Source: Peribacillus frigoritolerans
GTDB taxonomy: Bacteria; Bacillota; Bacilli; Bacillales; DSM-1321
Assembly: GCF_040250305.1 (NCBI RefSeq)
Contig: NZ_CP158190.1
Span: forward strand, 4,434,001 to 4,498,000
Direction of reading: 5' to 3'
DNA length: 64,000 bases
Shown one piece after another: positions 52,478 through 61,040 of this stretch. The notes under the pieces were generated by a model. The model made no database searches, was not told where the DNA came from, and saw nothing but the letters and a program-made list of their open reading frames with translations. A program made the translations under genes and the position numbers. Each line of letters begins with the position of its first letter. Position 1 is the first letter of the stretch.

Positions 52478-53623
52478 CTATATACCGACATTTACCCGAT
52501 GTATGTCCAATACATCTGAGATCCGTTTCTCACTCATTCTTTTAAGTAGATACTCATGACCTTTTTCCAATGCAAGATTTCTTTCTTCTTCATAAATAGG
52601 AACGAGTGTATAAATGTGTATGTTCCCCTGTTTAGTAGGAACGTTATCCATCTCGGATTCTTGGGGACGACATACCATTATGCAAGATAACTTTGTATTT
52701 GATGCAAATGGCTGTGGGGATTCTCCATTCGGAAGAATAACCCCTTCTTTCAGCCATCCATCATAAATATGTGGAATATGAGCCACTTTCCTTAGCCACC
52801 CAAGGGGCCAATAATGGTTTTGATCTTTCATATCTTCATTTTCAACTATCCAACTTGAAGGCAATTTTAGTAATAACTCTGCATATTTAAAAACACTTTC
52901 TTTGTCTGAATAGTCCATAGGTTCATCACTCATCCCTGTAGTTACGAGAGTTGTGAAATCTTTATTTATTGATGGAGGAATTATGTGAATATTGACCGAC
53001 ACTCTACTACCAGGAACAGTTTCACTTATAGTCTTTTTGATAGGGCCAAAGTATTTAGCCACATGCTCTAAAATCACATGATGATGGTCTTGATCATTAT
53101 CGTTTGTTTCAGTTACAGTAGACCACCCTTTTTGTTTTTCTAACAACTTAACGATTTCCTCTTGCCCTTGTTCCCTTGCAAAAGTTAATGCGTCCATATC
53201 TTTCTTAGATGCACCACTATATTTAACACCCGTATCTATACCACTTTCAATTAATAGTTTTGCAATATCAACATGCCCATTACTAATGGTTCCTAACAAT
53301 GGATTTCTTTCTGGTTCGCTTACGTCCATATCAGCTTCACAAGATAATAAATATCTTACTATATCAATATGCCCTGCAGAAGCAGCTTCGTTCAAAGCTC
53401 CACCACCGTATACTCCACCTAGCACATTAATATTTGAACCAAGTTCTATTAGTTTTTTTACTATATTTAATTCCCCTCTAGAAGCTGCGACATGAAGCCA
53501 CGTACCAAAAGGAGTCATCATATTTAAAAGTTCAGCATTAGAGCCGATTAATGCAACTACTTTTTCAATATTGCCTTTTTTTATAGCCGAACGAATTTCT
53601 TTTGCAACTTGTTTATTATCCAT
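52478..53623 (-). CDS. Ankyrin-SUFU fusion immunity protein
   Basis: Residues 1-170 carry four ankyrin repeats (FGTWLHVAASRGELNIVKKL, DIVRYLLSCEADMDVSEPER), related to 46306-46839. Residues 185-381 form a suppressor-of-fused (SUFU) domain (HHHVILEHVAKYFGPIKKTI, FKYAELLLKLPSSWIV, WLRKVAHIPH, NIHIYTLVPIYEEE). Both domain types are known immunity modules; their fusion may protect against two toxins or a two-part one. The ATG lies 3 bp after a toxin tail stop (53627). Confidence 0.85.
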   Translation of the reverse strand: MDNKQVAKEIRSAIKKGNIEKVVALIGSNAELLNMMTPFGTWLHVAASRGELNIVKKLIELGSNINVLGGVYGGGALNEAASAGHIDIVRYLLSCEADMDVSEPERNPLLGTISNGHVDIAKLLIESGIDTGVKYSGASKKDMDALTFAREQGQEEIVKLLEKQKGWSTVTETNDNDQDHHHVILEHVAKYFGPIKKTISETVPGSRVSVNIHIIPPSINKDFTTLVTTGMSDEPMDYSDKESVFKYAELLLKLPSSWIVENEDMKDQNHYWPLGWLRKVAHIPHIYDGWLKEGVILPNGESPQPFASNTKLSCIMVCRPQESEMDNVPTKQGNIHIYTLVPIYEEERNLALEKGHEYLLKRMSEKRISDVLDIHRVNVGI

Positions 53624-53626
53624 CCC

Positions 53627-53765
53627 CTAACTTTTTCCTCCTTTTTTTGCAATATCACCAAGTTTATTAAGCATTTCCACCATATTATCTCTGGCTCCAT
53701 CAGCATCTCTTACTTTTTTAATATTATCAACAACATTCCTAAGTGCTTCAATCCCATGTAAACTG
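53627..53765 (-). pseudogene. Toxin 3'-end relic before the ankyrin-SUFU gene
   Basis: Frame reads RHSLHGIEALRNVVDNIKKV, DADGARDNMVEMLNKLGDI and AKKGGKS, then stop 3 bp before the immunity ATG. The upstream part is lost. Homologous to 46862-46973. Confidence 0.65.
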
Positions 53766-53966
53766 TGTCGTTACTTCGGGCAACTTTACAACTCTATATA
53801 AGTTATAAAAAAACCTCGGCTGTCTTTATCAATCGAGGTCCGTAGAATTTATTATCGGGCTTATTTTCACTAAAAAAATATTGTTATACAAATCCTTGAT
53901 GGTACGGCAATCACGAGTATTTGTTTTTCGTAATTCCTTTTTAAATTGCTTCTGGTTATCTATTAG

Positions 53967-54518
53967 TTATTCATATAAATTCTCAATCTTAGTAAACCAA
54001 AAACAATCCTTTTCCATACACTTAGCATCAATTCTTTCAAATTCTTCTTTTAGCCAATTAATCACAGATTCTGGTATATCATTATCAATAAAGGCATCCT
54101 CACCATTCACCTCTATTGCCTTATCAATCATTTTTGAATATACTAATAAACTTTCTGCAAATTGATTTAAAGAAGAATTAATAAATACCTCTTTATAATC
54201 ATCACTATTATGAAGAAACACTACATTTTCTTGTTTCTCAATTATACATATCGGATCCCCGGAACCAGTCGATCCCAAAAACCAATATTTTTGAAACTCA
54301 TCTGGCATATTAAATACATACGTAATAGGTCTTAATAACGATTGTGACGAAGTAAATTCTAAATATGGTGCAGGAGTTTCAGGTAAGCCTCCTATTGACA
54401 AAAATCTCTTCACTTCATCCGAAAAATCTGTACTCATTAAATCTTGGTAATTAAATTTAATTAGCGGGCCATCTTTGTTAACACCCCATTTATCATTAAA
54501 TTCCTCTGGTAGTATCAT
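53967..54518 (-). CDS. SUKH-family immunity protein to an LHH nuclease
   Basis: The 183-residue protein begins MILPEEFNDKWGVNKDGPLI. FLSIGGLPETPAPYLEF and YWFLGSTGSGDPICIIEKQE suggest a SUKH-4-like fold. The start is 4 bp past the stop of an LHH toxin pseudogene and uses GGAAGGTGA, partly inside that gene, so the pair was once translationally coupled. Confidence 0.75.
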   Translation of the reverse strand: MILPEEFNDKWGVNKDGPLIKFNYQDLMSTDFSDEVKRFLSIGGLPETPAPYLEFTSSQSLLRPITYVFNMPDEFQKYWFLGSTGSGDPICIIEKQENVVFLHNSDDYKEVFINSSLNQFAESLLVYSKMIDKAIEVNGEDAFIDNDIPESVINWLKEEFERIDAKCMEKDCFWFTKIENLYE

Positions 54519-54522
54519 CTTC

Positions 54523-55140
54523 TCACCTTCCTGAATTTTTTATAAAAGTTTCTAATCTAGTTGCAATTTCATTATCTATTCCAGTAATTCCCCAATCCTT
54601 TTCTACATTATGAATATCACCATATCCTGGATGCAAACTTTTTGGTAAAGCTACAGCTTGACCCCTTCTCCTATATGGTGATACCTCATTGGATCTTTAA
54701 AATACTCCTTATATTGAAGAAAATGTTTTATAAATTGTTCATCAATACTTGGAACTCGACCACTCTTTATCAAAGCCGTATTTTTTCCACTCCAAAACTC
54801 CGGATTACTTTTAAGTAATATATTGAAAACTTTTTTGCATTTCTCTCCCATCCGTCAGCATTAGTTCCTGAGTTAGCTTTCCCTTTAAAGTTCATTTCAA
54901 CTACAAGTCTAGGATCAACTAAATACTCTTCATCATACTTTGTGAGGTCCCTACCTCTATATCCTCTAACCTTATTACATTTGCCATCTTTACTCCATTT
55001 AGGAACAGTAGAGATTTCTTCCTTATTACCCGTACCCTACCACTAACTTCCGACTCCACTTTCGCCATAGAAATTAACTGTTCTTTTTACCCAGTACCAT
55101 TAACCACATTATAAGGTACTCCACCTGCCCACGACAGTTT
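54523..55140 (-). pseudogene. LXG-type toxin C-terminus with LHH nuclease domain, decayed
   Basis: The pre-toxin linker (AGGVPYNVVNGTG, stop, KEQLISMAKVESEV) matches that of the 61615 protein. A frameshift leads to GTGNKEEISTVPKWSKDGK and DPRLVVEMNFKGKANSGTNA. Another shift leads to CKKVFNILLKSNPEFWSGKN and YHHIGEGVKL, and a last one to QAVALPKSLHPGYGDIHNVE. YHHIGEG-QAVALP-LHPG is the LHH HNH/ENDO VII nuclease core. At least one stop and three shifts. Confidence 0.75.
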
Positions 55141-55368
55141 CTCACAAACAAAAACACCAGTTGCCTAAAAGGCAACCAAGTGCTTAATGGTTAGCTATAT
55201 GAAGTTATTCACTTACAAATTTCACCTTAAAACAACAATCTTGATTAATTTCATAAGTTTGTGGTTTTGTTCTACTTCTTAGGTTTATAATGTCATCACG
55301 CCTGGTTATCGTTCTTAATTCAATATCTAAGTATTTATAGCTTATTTAAACTAAGTTACTAATTAGCT

Positions 55369-55758
55369 TTACTTGTATGGTACAGTACCAATAAATTTAA
55401 TTTCTATATTTTCCGTTTCATCTCCACTTTTTGCTTCATGGTATTTAAAATCATACAGTACAATAACAGAATTAATCCAGTATGCTAAATTATCATCATT
55501 TACTAACTCTTTTATATTCGGAATAATTACTTCGCTATAAGAAAAATCATTTAAAATGTCGTCTATATTATTTTTTGGTTCTTCATAGAAACAAATTTCA
55601 ATGTTATCTTCATCATAATAACCAAATTCAAAGTTTGTACCAAATTTTGAGTCTATGGAATCCCCATCTTCCGTATACTCTATATCAACATACTCTTCAA
55701 GATTTTCAAACGATTTAGAAACGCCAAACCACACTGAAACCACGCCACTATATTCCAT
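55369..55758 (-). CDS. Imm22-like immunity protein
   Basis: The 129-residue acidic protein opens MEYSGVVSVWFGVSKSFENL and has EEYVDIEYTEDGDSIDSKFG and SYSEVIIPNIKEL, the pattern I associate with Imm22. Tight behind the toxin tail that stops at 55769. GGAGTG before the ATG. Confidence 0.7.
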   Translation of the reverse strand: MEYSGVVSVWFGVSKSFENLEEYVDIEYTEDGDSIDSKFGTNFEFGYYDEDNIEICFYEEPKNNIDDILNDFSYSEVIIPNIKELVNDDNLAYWINSVIVLYDFKYHEAKSGDETENIEIKFIGTVPYK

Positions 55759-55768
55759 AATTTCACTC

Positions 55769-56090
55769 CTATTTTTTTAGATTACCTGGTAAACCCTCTA
55801 CTCCACCCTTGTATCTATAATGAGACCACATCTGTAACCTTCTTACAAATGTATCATAGTCAAGGGCTGTGTCTATTATCTCTAATACTTCATTATGCGC
55901 ACTTTTAGTGAGCTCGCGAATAGGCGTCGCCATTTACCATATCTCTTTCATATGAGTCGGAGATTGGACTTAGATATATTTTTATAGGTTTTATCGGGTT
56001 CATGATCGAATTTGCTACACCTTCAACCGTTTCCTCAGGATCTGTGACAAAATCCCAAATACCTGTCACTTTTCATTCTTTCCGGTAGGA
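55769..56090 (-). pseudogene. LXG stalk fragment joined to an unknown toxin tail
   Basis: The right part reads VTGIWDFVTDPEETVEGVAN and SIMNPIKPIK to MVNGDAYSRA, the stalk of LXG toxins. The left part, in another frame, reads TKSAHNEVLEIIDTALDYDT, FVRRLQMWSHYRYKGGVEG and LPGNLKK to the stop at 55769. This tail precedes the Imm22-like gene and is presumably its toxin. Confidence 0.65.
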
Positions 56091-56104
56091 TATGGAACCA
56101 CATA

Positions 56105-56223
56105 ATCTTTTGGACAGACGAAAGGTGAGCCAACATCTCCTGTAAGCCCACCCTGTCAATTTCTAATGATTCTTCATTTAGTTTTGCGCCACTGGTTCCT
56201 TGATCTCTAAAAATGTGTATCAA
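56105..56223 (-). pseudogene. Serine recombinase catalytic-domain relic
   Basis: Frame reads FRDQGTSGAKLNEESLEIDR and VGLQEMLAHLSS, matching the DxGxSG...R-GLQ-ML segment of large serine recombinases. It is cut directly into LXG stalk sequence on the left. No catalytic Ser segment is present here; a separate N-terminal piece lies at 63426-63554. Confidence 0.7.
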
Positions 56224-56244
56224 GTTTTAAAGCCTTGTTCTTCA

Positions 56245-56340
56245 CAATGGCGAGGTGACATTTTATATGGGTACTAATGACATGGAATAGCTAACAAACT
56301 AACGAGATCGTTCAATCTTGTGGCGATAAACAATGGTAAA
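56245..56340 (+). repeat. Array-specific repeat, inverted copy
   Basis: GGAATAGCTAACAAACTAAC and GGCGATAAACAATGG here occur on the opposite strand at 63645-63740, and GGCGAG(A/G)TGACATTTTA is shared with 57540-57665. Between 56341 and 56507 I see a terminator (AACCTTG...CAAGGT, 56460-56490) and no gene. Confidence 0.55.
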
Positions 56341-56507
56341 AGTGAATAAAAATAAAACTCCTTGATGTTACTACCATCATGAGCTCTCAATATTCAAAGA
56401 AATCATTTTCTTTTTGTATCACTCAATTCAGCTGATTTAATATAATTAAAAGTAAAAAACCTTGAAAGGCGTAAAACCAATCAAGGTATGAGTTTTATTA
56501 TAGTTCT

Positions 56508-56948
56508 TTAATCAGCTAGTAACTCCAAGTAATATTTATCATTTTCTTCTATCTTTCTTAAAAATTCTTCAAGAGAAGTCGCAATTTGAATATCATAATA
56601 GTAAATTGGATTTCTATTATTTTCATTCAATTCGATTGACATTAAAGCTGATTCACTTCCTTCAAAAAATATTAGTTTGTTATTCTCAAATTCATCATAG
56701 ATTTCTATGTCGGGATAAAACTCAAAATCATTAACTCTTAATCGAAAATCTCTTACTGAATAAGGATCCATAATACGATTAATATTAAACTCTGAACCTT
56801 TAATAAACCCGTAGCCAACCTCTATATAAAAATTAACTAACTCCTTAGGAAATTTTAAATCGAGTTCCTTCTCAACTACTTTTATTTCGTTTTCAGTCAC
56901 TGGATTAAAACTATTTTCTTGGTTTGCCTTAGTAAATTCATAGTCCAT
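56508..56948 (-). CDS. SMI1/KNR4 immunity protein to the adjacent HNH toxin
   Basis: The 146-residue SUKH protein has NPVTENEIKVVEKELDLKFP, FYIEVGYGFIKGSEFN and YDIQIATSLEEFLRKIEEND. Its ATG overlaps the stop codon of the HNH toxin gene (TAATG), with AAAGGAGG inside the toxin's end, so it is translated together with the toxin. Confidence 0.88.
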   Translation of the reverse strand: MDYEFTKANQENSFNPVTENEIKVVEKELDLKFPKELVNFYIEVGYGFIKGSEFNINRIMDPYSVRDFRLRVNDFEFYPDIEIYDEFENNKLIFFEGSESALMSIELNENNRNPIYYYDIQIATSLEEFLRKIEENDKYYLELLAD

Positions 56949-57259
56949 TATTTTTTACCTCCTTTAAATGGTGTATTTGCTGGTGAACCAGTTCCATGAA
57001 TACCAGCTTGATGCTCATTTGGGAATTTTGCAGGATGCATACTCCACCATTCATGTTCTCCTCCAAAAGTATTTTCAATTATATGATGAGCATCATACTT
57101 ATCCCCTTTTTTCCTAATTATTTTACCTGTTTTTTCTGAAATAACAATTTCATTATACATAGGCCACTTTGGCCCAGTATTTTCTTTCCACTCTTTGATT
57201 ACTTTATTTTTTACTTTATCAAATTCTGCCCTATGCTTAGCTGTTTCTTTTGGTGACAT
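56948..57259 (-). CDS. Orphan HNH nuclease toxin C-terminus
   Basis: The 103-residue fragment ends in an HNH/ENDO VII type core: KGDKYDAHHIIENTFGGEHE, WWSMHPAKFPNEHQAGIHG and a GGKK end. DAHH and N/H residues are intact, so it may be active, but it lacks the LXG delivery part. A downstream immunity gene overlaps it. An ATG is present without a clear ribosome site. Likely a displaced toxin tip that becomes functional after recombination into a full-length gene. Confidence 0.75.
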   Translation of the reverse strand: MSPKETAKHRAEFDKVKNKVIKEWKENTGPKWPMYNEIVISEKTGKIIRKKGDKYDAHHIIENTFGGEHEWWSMHPAKFPNEHQAGIHGTGSPANTPFKGGKK

Positions 57260-57266
57260 TTTTTTT

Positions 57267-57335
57267 ATTCTTTATTTCTTAAGGCTTTCTTCAACTTCTC
57301 TATTTGGTTTTTAGGTAACTCTCTGCCTTTCAGTT
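57267..57335 (-). pseudogene. Coding relic before the HNH tip
   Basis: Frame reads LKGRELPKNQIEKLKKALRN then KE and stop, 8 bp before the ATG of the HNH fragment. Origin unknown; perhaps the end of another toxin or immunity gene. Confidence 0.4.
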
Positions 57336-57433
57336 ACTAATAAAAACTAGTTTCTTGCTTGCTGAAAAATTATTGTTCCTCGTATAAACTGTCAAGATAT
57401 AATGTGCCTACTCACTTCTATCATAAAATGTAA

Positions 57434-57472
57434 GAAAGCACTTGTTGTCTTTAGTTGACAATCAAGTGCTTT
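57434..57472. terminator. Hairpin AAAGCACTTG...CAAGTGCTTT
   Basis: The long stem has related copies near 42440-42480 and 55145-55185, each downstream of immunity genes. Probably a common terminator of array cassettes. Confidence 0.5.
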
Positions 57473-57539
57473 AAGTTCATCTGTTTTTAAGCAGCATAAA
57501 TTTGTAAGTTTTGTAGTAACAGTATGACAACTACTAGCG

Positions 57540-57665
57540 TTAAAGCTTACGAGTTTGTACGAGTTCGTTAGTTTTATGTCCATTCCATGTGTTTATTTTC
57601 ATCACCCAGTAAAATGTCATCTCGCCTAAGCTCGTACTTCTTTTTCTATTCTATCATTGCACGTA
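57540..57665 (-). repeat. Array-specific repeat, copy B
   Basis: Close copy of 46195-46300 (GAGTTTGTACGAGTT, CTTTTTCTATTCTATC), slightly longer. Minus-strand fragments resemble a short former reading frame (GEMTFY) but stops interrupt it in every copy. Confidence 0.55.
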
Positions 57666-57752
57666 ATACATCGGTGTACTTCTATAATGAAATTAAACTA
57701 TTTAATCAGTAAAACAAATTTCCATATAGAGTTTACATAATAGTAATACCTC

Positions 57753-58298
57753 TTAAACTTCCAATTCTACTTTTAAATTATTTATCAATTCAGCAAGTGA
57801 ATTAGCAAGAAATTCGTTTTCTTCAGTTTCAAAATTCTCTATCAATATCTGTCCTGTTTTATTGTCAAAGATAATAGCCATATCTTCTGGAGAGACAAAT
57901 CCTATTTGTATATATCTAAGTTCTCTCCCATTGTTCTCTTCATATTGTTTCATTACTTCAAAAAATTCTAATATAGATTTACCTGGTTCGATAGGTTCAA
58001 GATTAACTAATCTTGAGCCGTAAAAGCCTTGTAAGCTTAAGAACCAATACGTATTAAAGTATTCTTTCATTGCATAGTGAATATTCATACCCAGTTTTTT
58101 TTCAATTTCTGTAAAATTGTCGAAATCAATTTTTTCAATAGGTTTCCAATATACATATTCTTCTTCATCTGGATTACTTAAATACAATCGAGGGTCAATC
58201 TCTTCATCCCACGGTACTTTAGGATATGTACCATATTTTGTATCCCATACATTTATGAGTTCTTTAAAATAATGTTCTAATGCTTTTTTTATGTCCAT
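57753..58298 (-). CDS. Syd/SUKH-2 type immunity protein
   Basis: The 181-residue acidic protein has VWDTKYGTYPKVPWDEEIDP, EYVYWKPIEK, YFNTYWFLSLQGFYGS and VNLEPIEPGKSI, the pattern of Syd proteins, which form a SUKH branch used as toxin immunity. Its ATG lies 10 bp inside the end of an LHH toxin fragment, so the pair is translationally coupled. Confidence 0.85.
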   Translation of the reverse strand: MDIKKALEHYFKELINVWDTKYGTYPKVPWDEEIDPRLYLSNPDEEEYVYWKPIEKIDFDNFTEIEKKLGMNIHYAMKEYFNTYWFLSLQGFYGSRLVNLEPIEPGKSILEFFEVMKQYEENNGRELRYIQIGFVSPEDMAIIFDNKTGQILIENFETEENEFLANSLAELINNLKVELEV

Positions 58299-58630
58299 GT
58301 TATACCTCCAACAAAATTACTTAATACTTGAAGACGTTCAGCGTTTTCTTGATCTTTCCCCCATATATCTATTTGTTTCTCTATATTATGGATTCCTCCA
58401 CTCCCTGGATGCAACGGTTGTGGAATAGCCATTGCTTGTCCGCCACCACCAATATGATGATGTACTAAAGGTTTTCCTTTTAATCCCACAATATCATACT
58501 GAGGGAAATGTCTCCTAAAGACTGCATCATTTACAACAGCCCATCCATTATTAAGATTTTTGATGTTAGCATCACTAAAATACTCAGGATTTAATTTATA
58601 TAATTCATTAAAATAATACTCTCACTGGAT
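58289..58630 (-). pseudogene. LHH nuclease toxin C-terminus, copy 2
   Basis: An open frame without a start reads ELYKLNPEYFSDANIKNLNN, VVNDAVFRRHFPQYDIVGLK, PLVHHHIGGGGQAMAIPQPL and HPGSGGIHNIEK to the stop. HHHIGGGGQA-IP-LHPG is an intact LHH nuclease core, in better shape than 54523-55140. The delivery part is lost. It overlaps a Syd-type immunity gene, whereas the other LHH toxin has a different partner. Confidence 0.75.
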
Positions 58631-58678
58631 GGTTTGTATTACCCGTACCCTATGTTGTAATTCATCCCCGAGTGTATT

Positions 58679-58985
58679 TTAGAAAAAGTAAGTTCCTCCA
58701 CCTGTTTCTGATATTTGAGCATAAAAACAAAACTTTCTCCATTCTTCTGGAATCATTTCGTTAACTATTTCAGCTATTTCTTTATACAACTTATTCATTT
58801 CTTATTCATTTCTTTTTCCACTTTAATCAACCCCTTGCGCGATCTCTAATAGTTTTCTCAACTATCCCTTTTCCTTCTATTTCATTAAGTATTTACTTTC
58901 TTGCTCTATTAACCTCTACAACTACTTCAAATTGACCGAATTTACCATTTCTACCACTCTTTTCCCGCTCCTCAACTACTAACAC
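58679..58985 (-). pseudogene. YeeF-type toxin tail and YezG immunity relic
   Basis: The right part reads VVEEREKSGRNGKFGQFEVV, VEVNRARK, stop, LNEIEGKGIVEKTIRDRARG, the end of a YeeF-like DNase toxin. The left part, from the ATG at 58797, reads NKLYKEIAEIVNEMIPEEW, then YAQISETGGGTYFF and a stop, the N-terminal third of YezG (DUF600). Both members are broken. Confidence 0.7.
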
Positions 58986-59080
58986 AATATTTTCTATAAA
59001 CACTTTAAAAATTTATTAATAAACTAAAATAAAAAGCATTAGATGCAAGAATCAAATCCCGCATCTAATGCTTCTCATTT

Positions 59081-59554
59081 TTATTCAGCTAGAATTTTTA
59101 GAAACTCTTCAAAATTATTACTCGCAAAATAAGTCACGGGTTCTAAATCTGCAGACTCTTCATGATTCCAAACACAAACAGAAGGATCTTCGTTATTCCC
59201 TCGGTAGTCTAAACATACACAATCACCTGCAAATAAAACTGCTATTGGCAATAATTCTACCCCTACTAAATCTTCATCAGAAACAATTCTCTCTTCTAAC
59301 TGGGTTCTAACAACACCAATATCATAAAATTCATCATCACTTTGGCCAGTCACTTTTAGTATACACAAAAACCTATCAATAACATAACTATGATTATTAC
59401 AGACGAAACTATCTTTTATCGGAACAGCTCCATTATTCTTTTTAATAAATTCTTTATATGCACTAGGTAATTTAATTCTCCATTTCCTTTCTTTCTCAGA
59501 TAACAAAGTATCGTCTGGTACTGGATAAATTACAGAACCATCTTTAATTTCCAT
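59081..59554 (-). CDS. SMI1/KNR4 family immunity protein
   Basis: The 157-residue SUKH-1 protein has IKLPSAYKEFIKKNNGAVPI, VELLPIAVLFAGDCVCLDYR, DPSVCVWNHEESADLEPVTY and NFEEFLKILAE. GGAGGTATAAG before the ATG. It follows the tail of an HNH toxin (59581-59810), its probable target. Confidence 0.88.
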   Translation of the reverse strand: MEIKDGSVIYPVPDDTLLSEKERKWRIKLPSAYKEFIKKNNGAVPIKDSFVCNNHSYVIDRFLCILKVTGQSDDEFYDIGVVRTQLEERIVSDEDLVGVELLPIAVLFAGDCVCLDYRGNNEDPSVCVWNHEESADLEPVTYFASNNFEEFLKILAE

Positions 59555-59580
59555 AATACTTATACCTCCTCAATTTTATG

Positions 59581-59667
59581 TTATCTTGGAGCATCTGCCC
59601 ACATACCTTTTGTTCTTCCACCATTATGAGGTGTGATATTATGAATGCCAAATTGAACTAATTCCAA
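59581..59667 (-). pseudogene. End of an HNH toxin tail past an in-frame stop
   Basis: After the TAG that closes the chimeric gene, the same frame continues LELVQFGIHNITPHNGGRTK and WADAPR to a stop. The full tail would read ...TWDHTEVPG-LELVQFGIHN..., an HNH toxin C-terminus with one nonsense codon. Confidence 0.7.
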
Positions 59668-60093
59668 CTAACCAGGCACTTCGGTATGATCCCAAGTCAT
59701 TCCCTTTTGAGTTCCACCAATTTGTTCATCTAACCATTTAAATTGGTGTTTATCTGACAACTTCCAAAACTCTTCAGGCAGATGAACTGTTTCCTTAACT
59801 AGATCCGCACTATCTGCTTCTGTTTTATTTCCTAACATCTCTCTATATTCTTCAAAATTCTCACTATAATACTCATATATTTGGATTTTCACTTCATCCA
59901 TAATATTTTTCATTTCATTTTTAAAATTTCGAAAAGCCTCTCTCTGTATATTTGAAAAATCAGCACCTTCATTTCCATCTACACTTAATTGTATTTCTAT
60001 GTCCATATCAAACATTTGAATAGTTGTTTTACCTCTCCAAAAGTATTTTTGATATTCTAATTCTCCAAATAACTCATCATTAATCTTTATCAT
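59668..60093 (-). CDS. Chimeric gene: immunity N-terminus fused to an HNH toxin tail
   Basis: Residues 1-93 match the N-terminus of the 49502-49987 immunity protein almost exactly (MIKINDELFGELEYQKYFWR to MLGNKTEADS). From residue 95 the sequence becomes toxin: VHLPEEFWKLSDKHQFKWLD, GGTQKGMTWDHTEVPG, then TAG. The join is in frame. The C-terminal third of the immunity domain is lost and the toxin half lacks its last 25 residues, so the product is probably inactive. It is a frozen recombination product. Confidence 0.75.
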   Translation of the reverse strand: MIKINDELFGELEYQKYFWRGKTTIQMFDMDIEIQLSVDGNEGADFSNIQREAFRNFKNEMKNIMDEVKIQIYEYYSENFEEYREMLGNKTEADSADLVKETVHLPEEFWKLSDKHQFKWLDEQIGGTQKGMTWDHTEVPG

Positions 60094-60099
60094 TCTTAA

Positions 60100-60240
60100 T
60101 TACTCTCCTAACTTAACTTTTATATTATATTCGCCAACTCCGCCCAAATGTTTAAAGACACTATTAATTTTACTTGGTACCAATTGAATAGTTTCCAAAT
60201 CATTAAGTTCATGCCAAGTATATTTATTATCTTCTCTCCG
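60100..60240 (-). pseudogene. WHE-type HNH nuclease toxin tail, copy 2
   Basis: Near copy of 49994-50140: NKYTWHELNDLETIQLVPSK then INSVFKHLGGVGEYN to a stop 6 bp before the chimeric immunity start. A hairpin (GAGCGATTAATC...GATTAATCGCTC, about 60268-60299) follows on the right side. Confidence 0.7.
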
Positions 60241-60327
60241 TTTATTCAATATAAAATTAATATAAATAGAGCGATTAATCCTAAGATTAATCGCTCTATT
60301 TATATTATGTATCGTTCTGATTCAATA

Positions 60328-60765
60328 CTAATCTATCATTTCATCCAAACGATAATAGAGATACTTATAAAAGTCATCAAACTTTTCCTCTCCAACTTCT
60401 TCATTGATTGGATCCCAGCTTACAATTGGACACTCATTATTTCGGAATATTGACGTGTCGATACAGTACGCCAACTCACCTAATTCTTCTATCATTACAT
60501 AATCTTTCGGTAGATTGTCATCTTCACGTGATTTCTCCGTAAATTTGACACAAGAAGGATTTGTTTCTTTTGCTCCTGCACCATAAATTTCAATTCCAAG
60601 TAGTATACCTTCTCCATATTGCTCTAAAAACCATTTATAACTGTCTGGTAGGATTACATTGAGCTTGTTTTCAATATCTCCTATTTGCTCAACACTGACC
60701 CCACCAGTCAAAAATATGGAATCATTATATTCATTGATAATCTCTATAATTTTTTCCTTTTCCAA
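60328..60765 (-). CDS. SMI1/KNR4 family immunity protein, diverged paralogue 4
   Basis: The 145-residue SUKH protein has VILPDSYKWFLEQYGEGILL, GELAYCIDTSIFRNNECPIV and SWDPINEEVG. It shares the framework of 47054-47509 at lower similarity. AAGGAGGGATAT before the ATG. A YWKW-type toxin tail precedes it (60789). Confidence 0.85.
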   Translation of the reverse strand: MEKEKIIEIINEYNDSIFLTGGVSVEQIGDIENKLNVILPDSYKWFLEQYGEGILLGIEIYGAGAKETNPSCVKFTEKSREDDNLPKDYVMIEELGELAYCIDTSIFRNNECPIVSWDPINEEVGEEKFDDFYKYLYYRLDEMID

Positions 60766-60788
60766 TTTATATCCCTCCTTGTATGCAA

Positions 60789-60930
60789 TTACAATCCTTG
60801 TCTTTCAACATCCGAAATTATCCACTTCCAATACTCTGAATGAAATTTTTTATCTTGGGCATTCAAAACGATTATTTCTAACACTATCCTGTTCTTCAGA
60901 ATATAATTCACAAAATTTTTATGTTTAAGC
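60789..60930 (-). pseudogene. YWKW toxin tail relic
   Basis: Frame reads FVNYILKNRIVLEIIVLNAQ, DKKFHSEYWKWIISDVERQG and a stop 23 bp before the SUKH start. Only the last helix of the toxin is recognisable. Confidence 0.5.
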
Positions 60931-61040
60931 CAACTTGCTTGATTAACTTCGTTAGTTTTTTTTCCGTCTAACTATACTTCGTATTCAATTCTTATTTTCA
61001 TAACTAAGTTTCGTTATACAACTCCATGATGATACAACCA

